A stretch of DNA of 64,000 nucleotides from Vibrio sp. CB1-14 (GCF_040412085.2 NZ_CP115920.1:558001-622000); one strand, 5' to 3'. Positions 35,112 to 46,282 are shown, counted from the stretch's first letter. Numbers and translations are program-made. The notes: a model not told the origin generated them from the sequence alone.

Positions 35112-35143
35112 AAAAAAGCCGTATCGAAAGATACGGCTTTTTT
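35112..35143 (+). terminator. Terminator of the second tRNA array
   Basis: AAAAAAGCCGTATC-GAAA-GATACGGCTTTTTT has a long perfect stem with a GAAA loop and a T run. It is nearly the same as the terminator at 21201-21233. Confidence 0.92.
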
Positions 35144-35177
35144 CGTTTCTACGTCTGTCTCCTGATTTCAAAGCTGT

Positions 35178-35206
35178 AAAAAAGCCCCGCAAATTCTGCG
35201 AGGCTA
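35178..35206 (-). terminator. Terminator of the antiporter gene
   Basis: Read on the minus strand, AGCCTCGCA-GAATT-TGCGGGGCT (one G-U/mismatch position) is followed by TTTTTT. It lies 19 bases beyond the antiporter stop at 35225. Confidence 0.85.
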
Positions 35207-35224
35207 TTTTGAATAAGCTTGCTA

Positions 35225-36547
35225 CTAATCCTGCTGAGCTTTTATCTCGCCCTCAGGCTGCGTTTCTTTCTGCATCTCTTTCTCAGCTAATTTAGCCTTC
35301 TCAATCATAGGTGTAATGGTTGAGCCTTGAATCAAGATTGAGAACACCACAACCGAGTAGGTCATGACCATGATGATCTCTTTAACATCAATGAGCTTGT
35401 CCTCAATCACCCAGATGCCGGATGGGATAGAGAGTGCCATTGCTAGAGCAAGGCCACCGCGTAAGCCACCCCACGTTAAAATGCGCACCGACCAAGGGTT
35501 GTAGCGGCGGTAGCGCTTAAAGCCTACGTAGGCCAGCGCTACACTCAAATAACGCGCACAAAGCACAAGCGGTACCGAGACGGCCATCATAATCCAGTCT
35601 TCTTGGTGGAATTGGAATAGCAGCATTGACATACCGATAAGCAAAAATAGTACGCCATTCAAAAACTCATCGACTAACTCCCAGAAGTGATCGAGGTGCT
35701 CTTCAGACTGTTTTGAAAAGCCAATGTAGCGTGTCCAGTTACCAATCATAATGCCCGATACCACCATAGAGAGTGGCCCAGAGACATGCAGGAACTCAGC
35801 AAAGGCGTAGCCTGCGGTTGGGATACCGATAGTCAGTAGCAGTTCCATCGAATGATCGTCAGTGGAGCTGATGAGGTAATGGAATACTAAGCCGAGTACA
35901 AAACCATAAACAATGCCGCCAATGGCTTCCTGGAGGAACAGAGCCGTTACGCTGCCAAGTGTGGGTGCTTCACTGCCAAATGCAATGGTAAATAGAGTGA
36001 CAAAGATAACCAGACCAAAACCGTCGTTGAATAGCGATTCGCCCTCAACTTGGGTCGAGACTCGCTGCGGAGCATCGAGCTTTTTGACAATGGCAAGAAC
36101 GGCGATGGGGTCGGTAGGGGAGATCAGTGCGCCAAACAGCAAACAGTAGATAAGATCAAACTGAATGCCAATCAGTAAACAGAAACCATAGAGCACAAAG
36201 CCAATAAAGAAGGTGGAAAAAAGCGTCGCACCTAAGGCAAGAACGGTGATCTCCCATTTTTGATCTTTAAGGTGGGGTAGTTTGATGCCTAAACCGCCGG
36301 CAAACAATAGAAAGCCAAGGATTCCTTGAAGTAGGAAGTCTTCAAAATCGATATCAGCAACGGTCTCGGTTGCCAGCTCAGTTAAGTGGAACCAATCGTT
36401 TTGACCAGCAACTAAGATGAGTAGTGATAGCATCATAGCACCGGCAGTAATCGCGATGGTGGTTTGCATTTTACCTATCTTGCTGTTTATTAGGGCTATT
36501 AACATAGCTGCTGCGGACAGAAAGCATAAAGTCTGATAGACGGACAT
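35225..36547 (-). CDS. Cation:proton antiporter, CPA1 (NhaP-type) family
   Basis: This ~440-residue inner-membrane protein has about 12 hydrophobic segments and a charged cytoplasmic tail rich in Glu and Lys. It should exchange Na+ or K+ for H+. SPTDPIAVLAIVK and GESLFNDGFGLVIF hold the paired Asp-containing transport motifs of the CPA1 family, and TWGGLRGGLALAMAL is also conserved. I start at the ATG at 36547, preceded by AGGTGA, rather than the adjacent GTG at 36550. It stands alone and diverges from metH. Ion specificity cannot be read from sequence. Confidence 0.88.
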   Translation of the reverse strand: MSVYQTLCFLSAAAMLIALINSKIGKMQTTIAITAGAMMLSLLILVAGQNDWFHLTELATETVADIDFEDFLLQGILGFLLFAGGLGIKLPHLKDQKWEITVLALGATLFSTFFIGFVLYGFCLLIGIQFDLIYCLLFGALISPTDPIAVLAIVKKLDAPQRVSTQVEGESLFNDGFGLVIFVTLFTIAFGSEAPTLGSVTALFLQEAIGGIVYGFVLGLVFHYLISSTDDHSMELLLTIGIPTAGYAFAEFLHVSGPLSMVVSGIMIGNWTRYIGFSKQSEEHLDHFWELVDEFLNGVLFLLIGMSMLLFQFHQEDWIMMAVSVPLVLCARYLSVALAYVGFKRYRRYNPWSVRILTWGGLRGGLALAMALSIPSGIWVIEDKLIDVKEIIMVMTYSVVVFSILIQGSTITPMIEKAKLAEKEMQKETQPEGEIKAQQD

Positions 36548-36835
36548 CACTTCACCTAAGTGTGTAAAAAAATGTTAATGGGATTTTGTTCTTCTCCCTC
36601 GTGAATATCAATCACTATTTGTGAAATCATTTGTCAATTTTATAGTTTAGAGTGGCTCAGGCGATGTCGTTGTTTTTTATTCGTTCCGTGGACTTACTAG
36701 ATCATGAACAACTTGTTTCTGCTTCAAGAGTCCGATAGTTTGAGGGATAACAAGTCAGTAAAGATTTTTTAGACGTCTAGATTTCTAAAAAATCTATGAT
36801 ACGATGACAGCATTAGCAAGGAATGAGGCAGTATC
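36548..36835. promoter_or_regulatory. Divergent region between the antiporter and metH
   Basis: This 288-base AT-rich region holds the metH control site (MetJ boxes 36771-36786) and a GAGG Shine-Dalgarno near 36825. No other gene or repeat is recognisable, and no B12 riboswitch features were seen. Confidence 0.5.
36771..36786. promoter_or_regulatory. Tandem MetJ boxes upstream of metH
   Basis: AGACGTCT (36771-36778) is a perfect MetJ half-operator consensus and is followed directly by AGATTTCT (5 of 8 matches), giving the two adjacent 8-bp boxes to which MetJ dimers bind cooperatively. They lie 50 bases before the metH start, implying methionine (SAM) repression. Confidence 0.85.
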
Positions 36836-39800
36836 GTGGGAAGCAGTAAGTACGTTGAAAGCAACTATGCTCAAGGCAAGAAAGCTCTTAGCAAAAAAAC
36901 TCAGATAGAAAATCAGCTCAAGCAGCGTATTCTTTTGATCGATGGTGGTATGGGCACCATGATCCAAGGATACAAGCTTGAAGAAGATGACTATCGCGGC
37001 GAGCGTTTTGCAGATTGGCAGTGTGATCTTAAAGGCAACAATGATCTTTTAGTTTTAACTCAGCCAGATCTTATTAAAGAAATCCATAGCGCTTACCTAG
37101 AAGCGGGTGCGGATATTCTTGAAACCAACACTTTCAACGCCACCACGATCGCCATGGCCGATTACGAGATGGAATCTCTGAGTGATGAAATTAACTACGA
37201 AGCGGCTAGGCTTGCTAGAATTGCTGCCGATGAGTGGACGGCAAAAACGCCAGAACGCCCTCGTTACGTAGCCGGTGTACTTGGTCCAACAAACCGCACT
37301 TGTTCAATCTCTCCTGACGTTAATGATCCAGGCTACCGCAATGTAAGCTTTGATGAGTTGGTGGAAGCTTACTCTGAGTCAACTCGCGCGCTGATTCGCG
37401 GTGGCAGTGACTTAATTCTTATTGAAACCATCTTCGATACCCTAAATGCAAAGGCCTGTTCATTTGCGGTTGAATCCGTATTTGAAGAGCTAGGTATCGA
37501 GCTTCCGGTCATGATCTCAGGTACCATCACCGATGCCTCTGGTCGTACTCTTTCAGGGCAAACCACCGAAGCTTTCTATAATGCCCTGCGTCACGTGAGG
37601 CCACTTTCTTTCGGCCTTAACTGTGCACTCGGTCCAGATGAGCTAAGACAATATGTTGAAGAGATGTCTCGCATCTCTGAAGGCTTTGTTTCTGCTCACC
37701 CGAACGCCGGTCTACCGAATGCCTTTGGTGAATACGACCTCTCCCCAGAAGACATGGCTGAGCATATTGGTGAGTGGGCACGAAGCGGTTTCCTAAACCT
37801 AGTGGGTGGCTGTTGTGGTACCACGCCTGAGCATATTCGCCAAATGGCAAAGGCTGTTGAAGATGTGGCGCCTCGTCCACTTCCAGAACTGACGACGGCT
37901 TGTCGACTATCCGGTCTAGAGCCGCTAACTATCGAGAAAGAATCCCTATTTATCAACGTTGGTGAGCGTACTAACGTAACTGGTTCTGCTCGCTTTAAGC
38001 GTCTTATCAAAGAAGAACTGTATGATGAAGCGTTAGAGGTTGCTCGTCAGCAGGTTGAAAATGGCGCACAAATCATCGATATCAACATGGATGAAGGCAT
38101 GCTTGATGCTGAAGCCTGTATGGTTCGATTCCTAAATCTTTGTGCTTCTGAACCAGAGATCTCCAAAGTACCTATCATGGTTGACTCTTCTAAGTGGGAA
38201 GTCATTGAAGCGGGTCTTAAGTGTATCCAAGGCAAAGGCATTGTTAACTCAATCTCGCTAAAAGAAGGCAAAGAGAAATTCGTTGAGCAAGCTAAGCTGA
38301 TCCGCCGGTATGGCGCAGCGGTTATCGTGATGGCGTTTGACGAAGTGGGGCAGGCGGAAACTCGCGCGCGTAAGCTAGAAATCTGTACTAAGGCTTATCG
38401 TATTCTTGTTGATGAGGTTGGCTTCCCACCAGAAGACATCATCTTTGACCCGAATATCTTCGCGGTAGCGACAGGTATTGAAGAGCACAATAACTACGCC
38501 GTCGACTTTATTGAAGCGGTAGCAGATATCAAACGTGACCTACCACACGCAATGATCTCTGGTGGTGTCTCCAACGTTTCCTTCTCGTTCCGTGGTAACA
38601 ACTATGTACGTGAAGCGATTCATGCCGTGTTCCTATACCACTGCTTTAAGAACGGTATGGACATGGGTATCGTTAACGCCGGTCAACTTGAGATCTACGA
38701 CAACGTTCCTGACAAACTACGTGAAGCGGTAGAAGATGTAGTACTCAACCGTCGTGATGATGGTACCGAGCGACTGCTTGATATTGCGGCTGAATACGCT
38801 AACAAAGGCGTTGGTAAAGAAGATGATGCCAGTGCGCTAGAGTGGCGAACATGGCCAGTAGAGAAGCGTCTAGAGCATGCTCTCGTGAAAGGTATCACTG
38901 AGTTCATCGTTGAAGATACCGAAGAAGCGCGCGTCAATGCCTCAAAACCTCTCGAGGTAATTGAAGGCCCACTAATGGATGGCATGAACGTGGTCGGTGA
39001 CCTGTTTGGTGAAGGTAAGATGTTCCTTCCTCAGGTAGTAAAATCGGCACGTGTTATGAAGCAGGCGGTAGCGCATCTAGAGCCTTATATCAACGCTTCT
39101 AAGCAGGCGGGTTCGACCAACGGTAAGATCCTACTTGCGACGGTTAAAGGTGACGTTCACGATATCGGTAAGAACATCGTTGGCGTGGTTTTGCAGTGTA
39201 ACAACTACGAGATCATCGACCTTGGCGTCATGGTGCCTTGTGAGAAGATCCTCAAAGTTGCCAAAGAAGAAAACGTCGATATTATTGGCTTGTCAGGTCT
39301 AATCACTCCATCGCTAGATGAAATGGTTCACGTTGCCAAAGAGATGGAGCGTCAAGGCTTCGACCTTCCGTTACTGATTGGCGGCGCGACGACATCAAAA
39401 GCGCACACTGCGGTTAAGATTGAGCAGAACTACAGCGAGCCTGTGGTATACGTAAACAACGCGTCACGTGCGGTGGGTGTGTGTACTTCGCTACTCTCCA
39501 ATCAACTAAAACCTGCGTTTGTCGAGAAGCTGGATATCGATTACGAACGCGTTCGTGACCAGCACAACCGCAAGAAGCCGCGCACTAAGCCAGTAACACT
39601 GGAAAAGGCGCGTGAAAATAAGGTCGACATCGACTGGGAAAACTACACGCCGCCAAAGCCGGCTAAGCCGGGCGTGCACGTATTTGAAAACTTCGATATT
39701 GCGACACTACGTAATTACATCGACTGGACACCATTCTTTATGACTTGGTCGCTGGTGGGCAAGTACCCAGCCATTCTAGAACATGAAGAAGTGGGAGAAG

Positions 39801-40558
39801 AGGCAAAGCGTTTGTACAAAGACGCTAACGACCTACTTGATCGCGTTGAACGTGAAGGGTTGCTAAAAGCTGCGGGCATGTGCGCACTTTTCCCTGCTGC
39901 TTCTGTGGATGACGATATCGAAGTCTACACAGATGAAACGCGCAGTGAAGTTCGCACTGTACTTCACAACCTTCGTCAGCAGACTGAGAAGCCAAAAGGC
40001 TTTAACTACTGTCTATCGGACTATATTGCGCCGAAGGAGAGTGGCAAGCAAGATTGGATTGGCGCCTTTGCGGTAACTGGTGGCATTGGTGAGCGTGAAC
40101 TTGCCGATGAATACAAGGCGCAAGGTGATGACTACAATGCCATCATGATCCAAGCAGTAGCAGACCGATTGGCGGAAGCTTTTGCTGAGTGCTTGCACGA
40201 GAAGGTTCGTAAAGAGATCTGGGGTTATTCTGCGGATGAAGCGCTGTCGAATGACGACCTTATCCGTGAGAAATACCAAGGCATTCGCCCTGCACCGGGT
40301 TACCCAGCGTGTCCGGAGCACACAGAAAAAGGCTCGCTTTGGGAAATACTCAATGTAGAAGAAACCATTGGTATGTCGCTAACGACTAGCTATGCGATGT
40401 GGCCTGGGGCGTCGGTATCTGGCTTCTATTTCTCTCATCCGGATTCTCGCTACTTTGCGGTTGCTCAAATTCAGCAAGACCAAGTAGATAGCTACGCAGA
40501 TCGTAAAGGTTGGAGCTTAGAAGAAGCTGAGAAGTGGCTTGGCCCTAACATTAACTAG
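36836..40558 (+). CDS. metH: Cobalamin-dependent methionine synthase
   Basis: This 1240-residue enzyme transfers a methyl group from 5-methyltetrahydrofolate to homocysteine through B12. The order is the homocysteine domain (to ~350, zinc cysteines in NCALG and [10 protein letters not shown]), folate domain (~365-650), B12 cap and Rossmann domain (~660-900; cobalt-binding His near residue 775 in DVHDIGKN), and the SAM-dependent reactivation domain ([12 protein letters not shown] near 1150). The start is GTG, preceded by GAGG. The N-terminal ~15 residues ([15 protein letters not shown]) are longer than in E. coli. MetJ boxes precede it. Confidence 0.96.
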   Translation: MGSSKYVESNYAQGKKALSKKTQIENQLKQRILLIDGGMGTMIQGYKLEEDDYRGERFADWQCDLKGNNDLLVLTQPDLIKEIHSAYLEAGADILETNTFNATTIAMADYEMESLSDEINYEAARLARIAADEWTAKTPERPRYVAGVLGPTNRTCSISPDVNDPGYRNVSFDELVEAYSESTRALIRGGSDLILIETIFDTLNAKACSFAVESVFEELGIELPVMISGTITDASGRTLSGQTTEAFYNALRHVRPLSFGLNCALGPDELRQYVEEMSRISEGFVSAHPNAGLPNAFGEYDLSPEDMAEHIGEWARSGFLNLVGGCCGTTPEHIRQMAKAVEDVAPRPLPELTTACRLSGLEPLTIEKESLFINVGERTNVTGSARFKRLIKEELYDEALEVARQQVENGAQIIDINMDEGMLDAEACMVRFLNLCASEPEISKVPIMVDSSKWEVIEAGLKCIQGKGIVNSISLKEGKEKFVEQAKLIRRYGAAVIVMAFDEVGQAETRARKLEICTKAYRILVDEVGFPPEDIIFDPNIFAVATGIEEHNNYAVDFIEAVADIKRDLPHAMISGGVSNVSFSFRGNNYVREAIHAVFLYHCFKNGMDMGIVNAGQLEIYDNVPDKLREAVEDVVLNRRDDGTERLLDIAAEYANKGVGKEDDASALEWRTWPVEKRLEHALVKGITEFIVEDTEEARVNASKPLEVIEGPLMDGMNVVGDLFGEGKMFLPQVVKSARVMKQAVAHLEPYINASKQAGSTNGKILLATVKGDVHDIGKNIVGVVLQCNNYEIIDLGVMVPCEKILKVAKEENVDIIGLSGLITPSLDEMVHVAKEMERQGFDLPLLIGGATTSKAHTAVKIEQNYSEPVVYVNNASRAVGVCTSLLSNQLKPAFVEKLDIDYERVRDQHNRKKPRTKPVTLEKARENKVDIDWENYTPPKPAKPGVHVFENFDIATLRNYIDWTPFFMTWSLVGKYPAILEHEEVGEEAKRLYKDANDLLDRVEREGLLKAAGMCALFPAASVDDDIEVYTDETRSEVRTVLHNLRQQTEKPKGFNYCLSDYIAPKESGKQDWIGAFAVTGGIGERELADEYKAQGDDYNAIMIQAVADRLAEAFAECLHEKVRKEIWGYSADEALSNDDLIREKYQGIRPAPGYPACPEHTEKGSLWEILNVEETIGMSLTTSYAMWPGASVSGFYFSHPDSRYFAVAQIQQDQVDSYADRKGWSLEEAEKWLGPNIN

Positions 40559-40595
40559 TCTCGATATCTCAAATATCTGCAAGCAAATTAAAGCA

Positions 40596-40620
40596 AAACG
40601 GCACCTTTCGGTGCCGTTTG
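40596..40620. terminator. Terminator between metH and corB
   Basis: AAACGGCACC-TTTC-GGTGCCGTTT is a perfect 10-bp stem followed by GTTTA. It lies between the convergent metH and corB stops and can act for both strands, although both T tracts are short. Confidence 0.85.
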
Positions 40621-40664
40621 TTTATGTGTTCATAGTGTCTTGATAGCGGTATTGAGTTTGCTGA

Positions 40665-41939
40665 TTAACTCTTGTTTTTCGCTTTTGGGAAAACCTTTAC
40701 CATCTTGATGCGGTTCTCTTCTAGCTCAACAATTTCCATCTGATGCTCAGCAACTTGTACACTTAGGTGACTCTCAGGAATATCTTCTAAGTATTCTAAG
40801 ATAAGGCCATTTAGCGTGCGCGGTCCGTCGGTCGGTAGCGTCCATTTTAGACCTTTGTTGATATCACGGATGTTGGCACTGCCTTCAATTAGGAAGCTGC
40901 CATCACCTTGCGGTGTGATTTCATCGGACAATGTTGGTGCCATGGATGTGGTGAACTCACCGACGATCTCTTCCAGAATGTCTTCAAGCGTCACTAGACC
41001 GTTAATATCGCCATATTCGTCAACAATGAGACCAATGCGTTCTTTGTTGCGCTGGAACTTGAGCATCTGCACGTTGAGTGGTGTCCCTTCCGGAATGAAG
41101 TACACCTCATCAGCACTGCGAAGTAGGGTTTCTTTAGTGAACTCGTTTTTCTCCAGCATCAAACGATACGACTCACGTAGCCTTATCATCCCTACCACTT
41201 CGTCGATTTGGTCACGATAAAGTACTACACGGCCATGAGGAGAGTGTGTTAACTGGCGAACTATCGATTTCCAGTCATCATTAATGTTGATGCCGGTGAT
41301 CTCATTGCGCGGGATCATGATGTCATTCACGGTCACATGCTCAAGATCGAGGATCGAAATCAGCATATCTTGGTGACGACGAGGGATAAGCGAGCCCGCC
41401 TCATTTACCACGGTGCGCAGCTCTTCCGAGCTCAAATGGTCTTCATCGTTATGATCGACCCGAAGCCCAAGCAGGCGGATAAAGCCGTTAGTAATGAAGT
41501 TAACCAAGATAACCAGAGGCGAAAGCAGCTTCATCAGGATAGTGAGTACGATACTGCTCATAAACGACACTCGCTCTGGATAGAGAGCGGCAAGCGTTTT
41601 TGGTGTTACTTCCGCAAACACCAAGATGACCATGGTCAGTGCACCGGTTGCGATTGCGACACCTAAGTCACCAAATAGACGCAGGCCAAGTACCGTAGCG
41701 ATTGCAGACGCCAATATATTAACTAGGTTATTTCCGATTAGGATCAGGCCGATGAGTCGGTCAGGGCGGCTCAGCAGTTTCTCAACGCGCTTTGCACCTT
41801 TGTGGCCTGTTTTAGATAAGTGTTTAAGTCTGTATCGGTTCAAAGACATCATCCCTGTCTCTGAACCCGAAAAATAGCCGGAAATTACAATTAGACCTGC
41901 AAGGATTGCAAATAAAATACCGGTCGAAATGTCGTCCAA
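40665..41939 (-). CDS. corB: HlyC/CorC family CNNM-type transporter CorB (YfjD)
   Basis: This 424-residue inner-membrane protein has a CNNM/DUF21 transmembrane domain (~1-190, with SGSETGMMSLN and AEVTPKTLAALYPE), two CBS domains (~205-330, IMIPRNEI and LVTLEDILEEIVGE) and a C-terminal CorC_HlyC domain. It is linked to Mg2+ efflux or CorA function. The start is TTG at 41939, preceded by AAGGA and AGGG; no ATG is suitably placed. It shares strand and neighbourhood with ypjD and ffh, the classical order. Confidence 0.9.
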   Translation of the reverse strand: MDDISTGILFAILAGLIVISGYFSGSETGMMSLNRYRLKHLSKTGHKGAKRVEKLLSRPDRLIGLILIGNNLVNILASAIATVLGLRLFGDLGVAIATGALTMVILVFAEVTPKTLAALYPERVSFMSSIVLTILMKLLSPLVILVNFITNGFIRLLGLRVDHNDEDHLSSEELRTVVNEAGSLIPRRHQDMLISILDLEHVTVNDIMIPRNEITGININDDWKSIVRQLTHSPHGRVVLYRDQIDEVVGMIRLRESYRLMLEKNEFTKETLLRSADEVYFIPEGTPLNVQMLKFQRNKERIGLIVDEYGDINGLVTLEDILEEIVGEFTTSMAPTLSDEITPQGDGSFLIEGSANIRDINKGLKWTLPTDGPRTLNGLILEYLEDIPESHLSVQVAEHQMEIVELEENRIKMVKVFPKAKNKS

Positions 41940-42035
41940 TGCCCTAGAATTCCTTTAGTAAATAGCTGGTTAATTTATGAACTACTTAATCCCTATTGTC
42001 AACGCGCCTTTAGTTGTAGTGCGTCTAAGGTCGAC

Positions 42036-42830
42036 TTAGTTCAAGATGATCTCTCTTACAAAGCGGCTGCCAAAATAAGCGAGCGTGAGAAGTGTGGCGC
42101 CCGCGACAGCGAACCATGTGACTTTTTTGCCGCGCCAGCCTTTTTGATAGTGACCCCAAAGCAGCACAGAATAAACAATCCACGCCATGAAGGACAAAAT
42201 GCCTTTATGCGCCTTACCTTGAGCAAACATATCTTGGACAAATACAAAACCTGTGATCAAGGTAGCGGTTAATAAGGCGGTACCGATCAAGATGATATTG
42301 AAAAGTTGTCTTTCCACCATCATTAATGGAGGAAGGTTAGGGTTGATCGTTAGCGCTTTCTTGTTTTTAAGCTTGTGATCAAGCCACGCCAGTTGCAGTG
42401 CATACAGTGCGCCAATAGACAGCGTTGAGTAAGAGAACAGTGCCAGTGAAATGTGAATCAACAGTTTCGGGTTGTGCTCGAGGTGCGTGATAAAGGCCGT
42501 CGGTACAAATGTAGCTGCGCTTAGGTTGATAGCCGCGAAGCTGTAGACCACAGGAAGCAAGAACCAAATACGAGTTTTCACCATCGCGACGCTCATAAAT
42601 AGCGAGATTATGAAGCTAATCAGTGAAGCGACGTTAAGAATACTTAGGTTCTGGCCGGTGCCACTGAAGATTAAGTCGCTGAGCAATACTGCGTGAAACG
42701 TCAGCGCGAGAACAGCACTAACCAGAACAGTTTTCGTACGGATCCCGACCTGATTTACCAAGCCTGGGATGATTGTTGCGATGGCCAAGCCATAAAGTAT
42801 GGCGGCCGCAATTGCGATTAAACTGTCCAT
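42036..42830 (-). CDS. ypjD: YpjD/CcsA-like inner membrane protein (cytochrome c assembly family)
   Basis: This 264-residue protein has about eight hydrophobic helices. It belongs to the CcsA/CcmC-type cytochrome c assembly family but is the shorter YpjD form that lies beside ffh and corB. Conserved features are ISLALFSYSTLSIGALYALQL and the C-terminal GHYQKGWRGKK loop. A direct heme-handling role is unproven for YpjD. It ends 96 bases before the corB start and diverges from ffh. Confidence 0.85.
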   Translation of the reverse strand: MDSLIAIAAAILYGLAIATIIPGLVNQVGIRTKTVLVSAVLALTFHAVLLSDLIFSGTGQNLSILNVASLISFIISLFMSVAMVKTRIWFLLPVVYSFAAINLSAATFVPTAFITHLEHNPKLLIHISLALFSYSTLSIGALYALQLAWLDHKLKNKKALTINPNLPPLMMVERQLFNIILIGTALLTATLITGFVFVQDMFAQGKAHKGILSFMAWIVYSVLLWGHYQKGWRGKKVTWFAVAGATLLTLAYFGSRFVREIILN

Positions 42831-43004
42831 TTTTCCTAAAAAATCGATTGCTTAGAGCACGAATTATACCCTGCATCGTCCTATTGGGCTACGTCAGATG
42901 TAAAAACTATTGACTCGTATTTGATCTTGTTAGATATGACTCTCACTGCTGGCTAAGGTATACTCACTGCAATTGATCGCCCAGTTTGAAGCGAAGAGAA
43001 AGAA

Positions 43005-44390
43005 ATGTTTGAGAATTTAACGGATCGTCTATCCAAAACGCTGAAGAACATCAGCGGTAAAGGTCGTCTGACCGAAGACAACATCAAAGACACGCTACGC
43101 GAAGTTCGTATGGCGCTACTTGAGGCGGACGTCGCTCTGCCAGTTGTTCGTGAGTTTATCAAAGGTGTTAAAGAGCGCGCTGTTGGTGTTGAGGTGTCTA
43201 AATCACTCACGCCAGGTCAGGAGTTCATCAAGATTGTTCAAGCTGAGCTTGAGCAAGTCATGGGTGAATCGAATGAAGCGCTTGACCTTGCTGCGCAGCC
43301 GCCAGCTGTCATTCTTATGGCGGGTCTACAAGGTGCCGGTAAAACCACCAGTGTGGGCAAGCTCTCTAAGCTTCTAAACGAGCGCGAGAAAAAGAAAGTA
43401 TTGGTTGTGTCTGCCGACGTTTACCGTCCAGCGGCAATCAAGCAGCTTGAAACGCTAGCTGGTGATGTGGGTGTGGACTTCTTCCCATCGACAGCCGATC
43501 AAAAGCCTATCGATATTGCTAATGCTGCAATCGAGCACGCTAAGAAGAAATTCTACGACGTACTGATTGTCGATACCGCAGGTCGCTTAGCGGTTGACCA
43601 TGAAATGATGGATGAAATCCAGCAGCTTCATGCGGCAATCACCCCAGTTGAAACCTTGTTCGTGGTTGATGCCATGACAGGTCAAGATGCGGCGAACACA
43701 GCCAAAGCTTTTGGTGATGCACTGCCACTAACTGGTGTGGTTCTGACTAAGGTGGATGGTGATGCTCGTGGTGGTGCGGCACTGTCTGTTCGCCATATTA
43801 CAGGCAAACCAATTAAGTTCTTGGGTGTAGGTGAGAAGACCGACGCACTAGAACCGTTCCACCCAGACCGCGTGGCTTCACGTATCCTGGGTATGGGTGA
43901 CGTACTTTCTCTTATCGAAGACCTTCAGCGTAATGTCGATACTGAGAAAGCAGAAAAGATGGCGAAGAAGTTCAAGGAGAAGAAAGGTTTTGACCTTGAA
44001 GACTTCCGTGAGCAGCTTGGTCAGATGCAGAACATGGGCGGCATGATGGGCATGATGGACAAGCTTCCAGGCATGTCTAACCTTCCAGACAACGTCAAAG
44101 ATAAAGTTGACGACAAGATGTTCAAGCAGATGGAAGCCATCATTAACTCGATGACAATGAAAGAGCGTCAGCGTCCTGAACTCATCAAAGGCTCTCGTAA
44201 AAAACGTATCGCGGCAGGTTCTGGTACTCAGGTACAAGATGTGAACCGTCTGCTTAAGCAATTCACCCAAATGCAGAAGATGATGAAGAAAATGCAGAAA
44301 GGTGGCATGCGCGGCATGATGCGTAATATGCAGGGTATGATGGGTAGCATGGGCGGTATGGGCGGCGGTGGTAATCCGTTTGGCCGATAG
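43005..44390 (+). CDS. ffh: Signal recognition particle protein Ffh (SRP54)
   Basis: This 461-residue GTPase binds 4.5S RNA and signal sequences of inner-membrane proteins. The NG domain shows GLQGAGKTTSVGKL (P loop), DTAGRL, and TKVDGDARGG. From ~residue 295 the methionine-rich M domain binds signal peptides and RNA, with the usual end GMRGMMRNMQGMMG and a glycine-rich tail. It is divergent from ypjD. Confidence 0.97.
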   Translation: MFENLTDRLSKTLKNISGKGRLTEDNIKDTLREVRMALLEADVALPVVREFIKGVKERAVGVEVSKSLTPGQEFIKIVQAELEQVMGESNEALDLAAQPPAVILMAGLQGAGKTTSVGKLSKLLNEREKKKVLVVSADVYRPAAIKQLETLAGDVGVDFFPSTADQKPIDIANAAIEHAKKKFYDVLIVDTAGRLAVDHEMMDEIQQLHAAITPVETLFVVDAMTGQDAANTAKAFGDALPLTGVVLTKVDGDARGGAALSVRHITGKPIKFLGVGEKTDALEPFHPDRVASRILGMGDVLSLIEDLQRNVDTEKAEKMAKKFKEKKGFDLEDFREQLGQMQNMGGMMGMMDKLPGMSNLPDNVKDKVDDKMFKQMEAIINSMTMKERQRPELIKGSRKKRIAAGSGTQVQDVNRLLKQFTQMQKMMKKMQKGGMRGMMRNMQGMMGSMGGMGGGGNPFGR

Positions 44391-44515
44391 TCTTGCGATT
44401 CGCGCAGGGTAGCAGAGCGACTGAAAGCAACTCATTGATCTTTCAAACTGTTACCCAGCTCACATCTTCATCAGTGCCCGAAAACTGGTGAAAAAATAGC
44501 TAAACCCCTTGCAAT

Positions 44516-44552
44516 GCCTCGGAATAAGAGTAAAATTCCGAGGCTTTATTTT
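44516..44552 (+). terminator. Terminator after ffh
   Basis: GCCTCGGAAT (44516-44525) and ATTCCGAGGC (44535-44544) form a perfect 10-bp stem followed by TTTATTTT. It separates ffh from the rpsP operon. Confidence 0.88.
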
Positions 44553-44629
44553 GGCACGAGACCTCAGGTTGCTCATTAGAGAAACATTTCTGAGGTCATT
44601 TTTATTATTGAGAAAGCAAAGAGGACGAT

Positions 44630-44878
44630 ATGGTTACCATTCGTTTGGCACGTCACGGCGCTAAGAAGCGTCCATTCTATCAAATCGTAGTAGCGGACAG
44701 CCGCAATGCAGCAACTGGCCGTTTCATCGAGAAAGTGGGTTTCTTTAACCCTACTGCTACTGGTCAAGAAGAAGGTCTACGTCTAGACCTAGAGCGCGTT
44801 AACCACTGGGTTGGTCAAGGCGCAACAGTTTCTGACCGCGTTGCTAAGCTAGTTAAAGACGCTCAAAAAGCGGCTTAA
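44630..44878 (+). CDS. rpsP: 30S ribosomal protein S16
   Basis: This 82-residue ribosomal protein starts [25 protein letters not shown], the S16 signature. AGAGGA precedes the ATG. It is the first gene of rpsP-rimM-trmD-rplS. Confidence 0.97.
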   Translation: MVTIRLARHGAKKRPFYQIVVADSRNAATGRFIEKVGFFNPTATGQEEGLRLDLERVNHWVGQGATVSDRVAKLVKDAQKAA

Positions 44879-44897
44879 TTCTAGTTAAGTAAGCAGT

Positions 44898-45455
44898 ATG
44901 TCGTCGATGAAAGGTAAAGACACAATGAGCAATCAAGACGAAAGAATTGTTGTAGGTAAATTTGGTTCTACTTACGGCATTCGCGGATGGCTTAAGGTGT
45001 TTACCTACACAGACAATCCTGAAAGTATTTTCGATTACAGCCCTTGGTATATTAACCAAAAGGGTGAATGGGTAGAGTACAAAGTCGAAAGTTGGAAGCG
45101 CCATAACAAAGGTATGGTGTGTAAACTAGAAGGTCTTGAGATTCGTGAAGAAGCTCACCTACTGACCAACTTTGAGATTGCAATCGACCCAGCTGTGCTA
45201 CCAGAGCTGTCAGAAGATGAATTCTACTGGCGCGAATTGTTCGGAATGAAAGTAGTGACCACGAAAGGTTATGACCTCGGGGAAGTAACTGACATCATGG
45301 AAACTGGTTCGAACGATGTTTTGGTTGTGAAAGCAAATCTGAAAGATGCTTTTGGGCAAAAGGAACGGTTAGTACCGTACCTTGAAGAGCAAGTGATCAA
45401 GAATGTTGATCGCGAAGCTCAACGGATCGAAGTTGACTGGGATCCTGGATTCTAA
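44898..45455 (+). CDS. rimM: Ribosome maturation factor RimM
   Basis: This ~185-residue 16S processing protein assists 30S head assembly around S19. The N-terminal RimM barrel ([17 protein letters not shown]) is followed by a PRC-barrel ([13 protein letters not shown]) with the [14 protein letters not shown] end. Two starts are possible: ATG at 44898 (MSSMKGKDT) and ATG at 44925 ([10 protein letters not shown]), the latter with AAGG upstream. I list the longer one. Confidence 0.93.
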   Translation: MSSMKGKDTMSNQDERIVVGKFGSTYGIRGWLKVFTYTDNPESIFDYSPWYINQKGEWVEYKVESWKRHNKGMVCKLEGLEIREEAHLLTNFEIAIDPAVLPELSEDEFYWRELFGMKVVTTKGYDLGEVTDIMETGSNDVLVVKANLKDAFGQKERLVPYLEEQVIKNVDREAQRIEVDWDPGF

Positions 45456-45490
45456 TTCATTTTTAGTAACTTAATAGAGCGAGAGAACAG

Positions 45491-46240
45491 ATGTGGGTTG
45501 GCGTAATTAGCCTGTTTCCAGACATGTTCCGCAGCGTTACTGATTATGGAGTAACAGGTCAAGCGGTTAAAAAAGGTCTACTGTCGATTGAGACATGGAA
45601 TCCTCGTGATTTCACTCACGACAAACATCGCACTGTCGATGATAGACCTTACGGTGGTGGTCCTGGCATGTTGATGATGGTTCAGCCATTGCGCGATGCC
45701 ATTCACGCAGCCAAACAGGCATCACCGGGTAAGACGAAAGTCATTTACCTTTCTCCTCAAGGTCGTAAACTCGACCAAACTGGGGTAGAAGAACTAGCGA
45801 AAAACGACAACCTTGTGTTGATTTGTGGACGCTACGAAGGGGTAGATGAGCGCATCATCCAAACTGAAGTTGACGAAGAATGGTCAATCGGAGATTTTGT
45901 GATGACAGGTGGGGAAATCCCAGCCATGACGCTAATCGACTCAGTCTCACGGTTTGTTCCGGGAGTACTAGGCGATTTTGCTTCAGCAGAAGAAGATTCT
46001 TTTGCTAATGGCTTACTCGATTGTCCGCACTTTACGCGCCCTGAAGTGTTAGAAGATTTAGAGGTACCAAGTGTCCTCAAGTCTGGTAACCACAAGGATA
46101 TTCGTCGCTGGCGACTAAAACAGTCGTTAGGCCGTACTTGGCTAAGAAGACCGGAGCTCCTGGAAAACCTAGCTCTGACTGACGAACAGGAACAATTACT
46201 TGCCGAGTTCATTAAAGAAACTCGAAATAACAGCAAGTAA
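45491..46240 (+). CDS. trmD: tRNA (guanine-N1-)-methyltransferase
   Basis: This 249-residue SPOUT-class enzyme makes m1G37 next to the anticodon, preventing +1 frameshifting. The deep trefoil-knot SAM site includes [15 protein letters not shown] and [13 protein letters not shown], and [11 protein letters not shown] precedes the tRNA-binding tail. It lies between rimM and rplS in the conserved operon. Confidence 0.97.
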   Translation: MWVGVISLFPDMFRSVTDYGVTGQAVKKGLLSIETWNPRDFTHDKHRTVDDRPYGGGPGMLMMVQPLRDAIHAAKQASPGKTKVIYLSPQGRKLDQTGVEELAKNDNLVLICGRYEGVDERIIQTEVDEEWSIGDFVMTGGEIPAMTLIDSVSRFVPGVLGDFASAEEDSFANGLLDCPHFTRPEVLEDLEVPSVLKSGNHKDIRRWRLKQSLGRTWLRRPELLENLALTDEQEQLLAEFIKETRNNSK

Positions 46241-46282
46241 CCTATTTAATTTAGTATCAGTTTATTCTAGGAATTTAAGAAC

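Noticed and set aside
36548..36835. Cobalamin riboswitch before metH
   Set aside because: The leader is short and AT-rich and lacks a recognisable B12-box; MetJ boxes account for the control signal.
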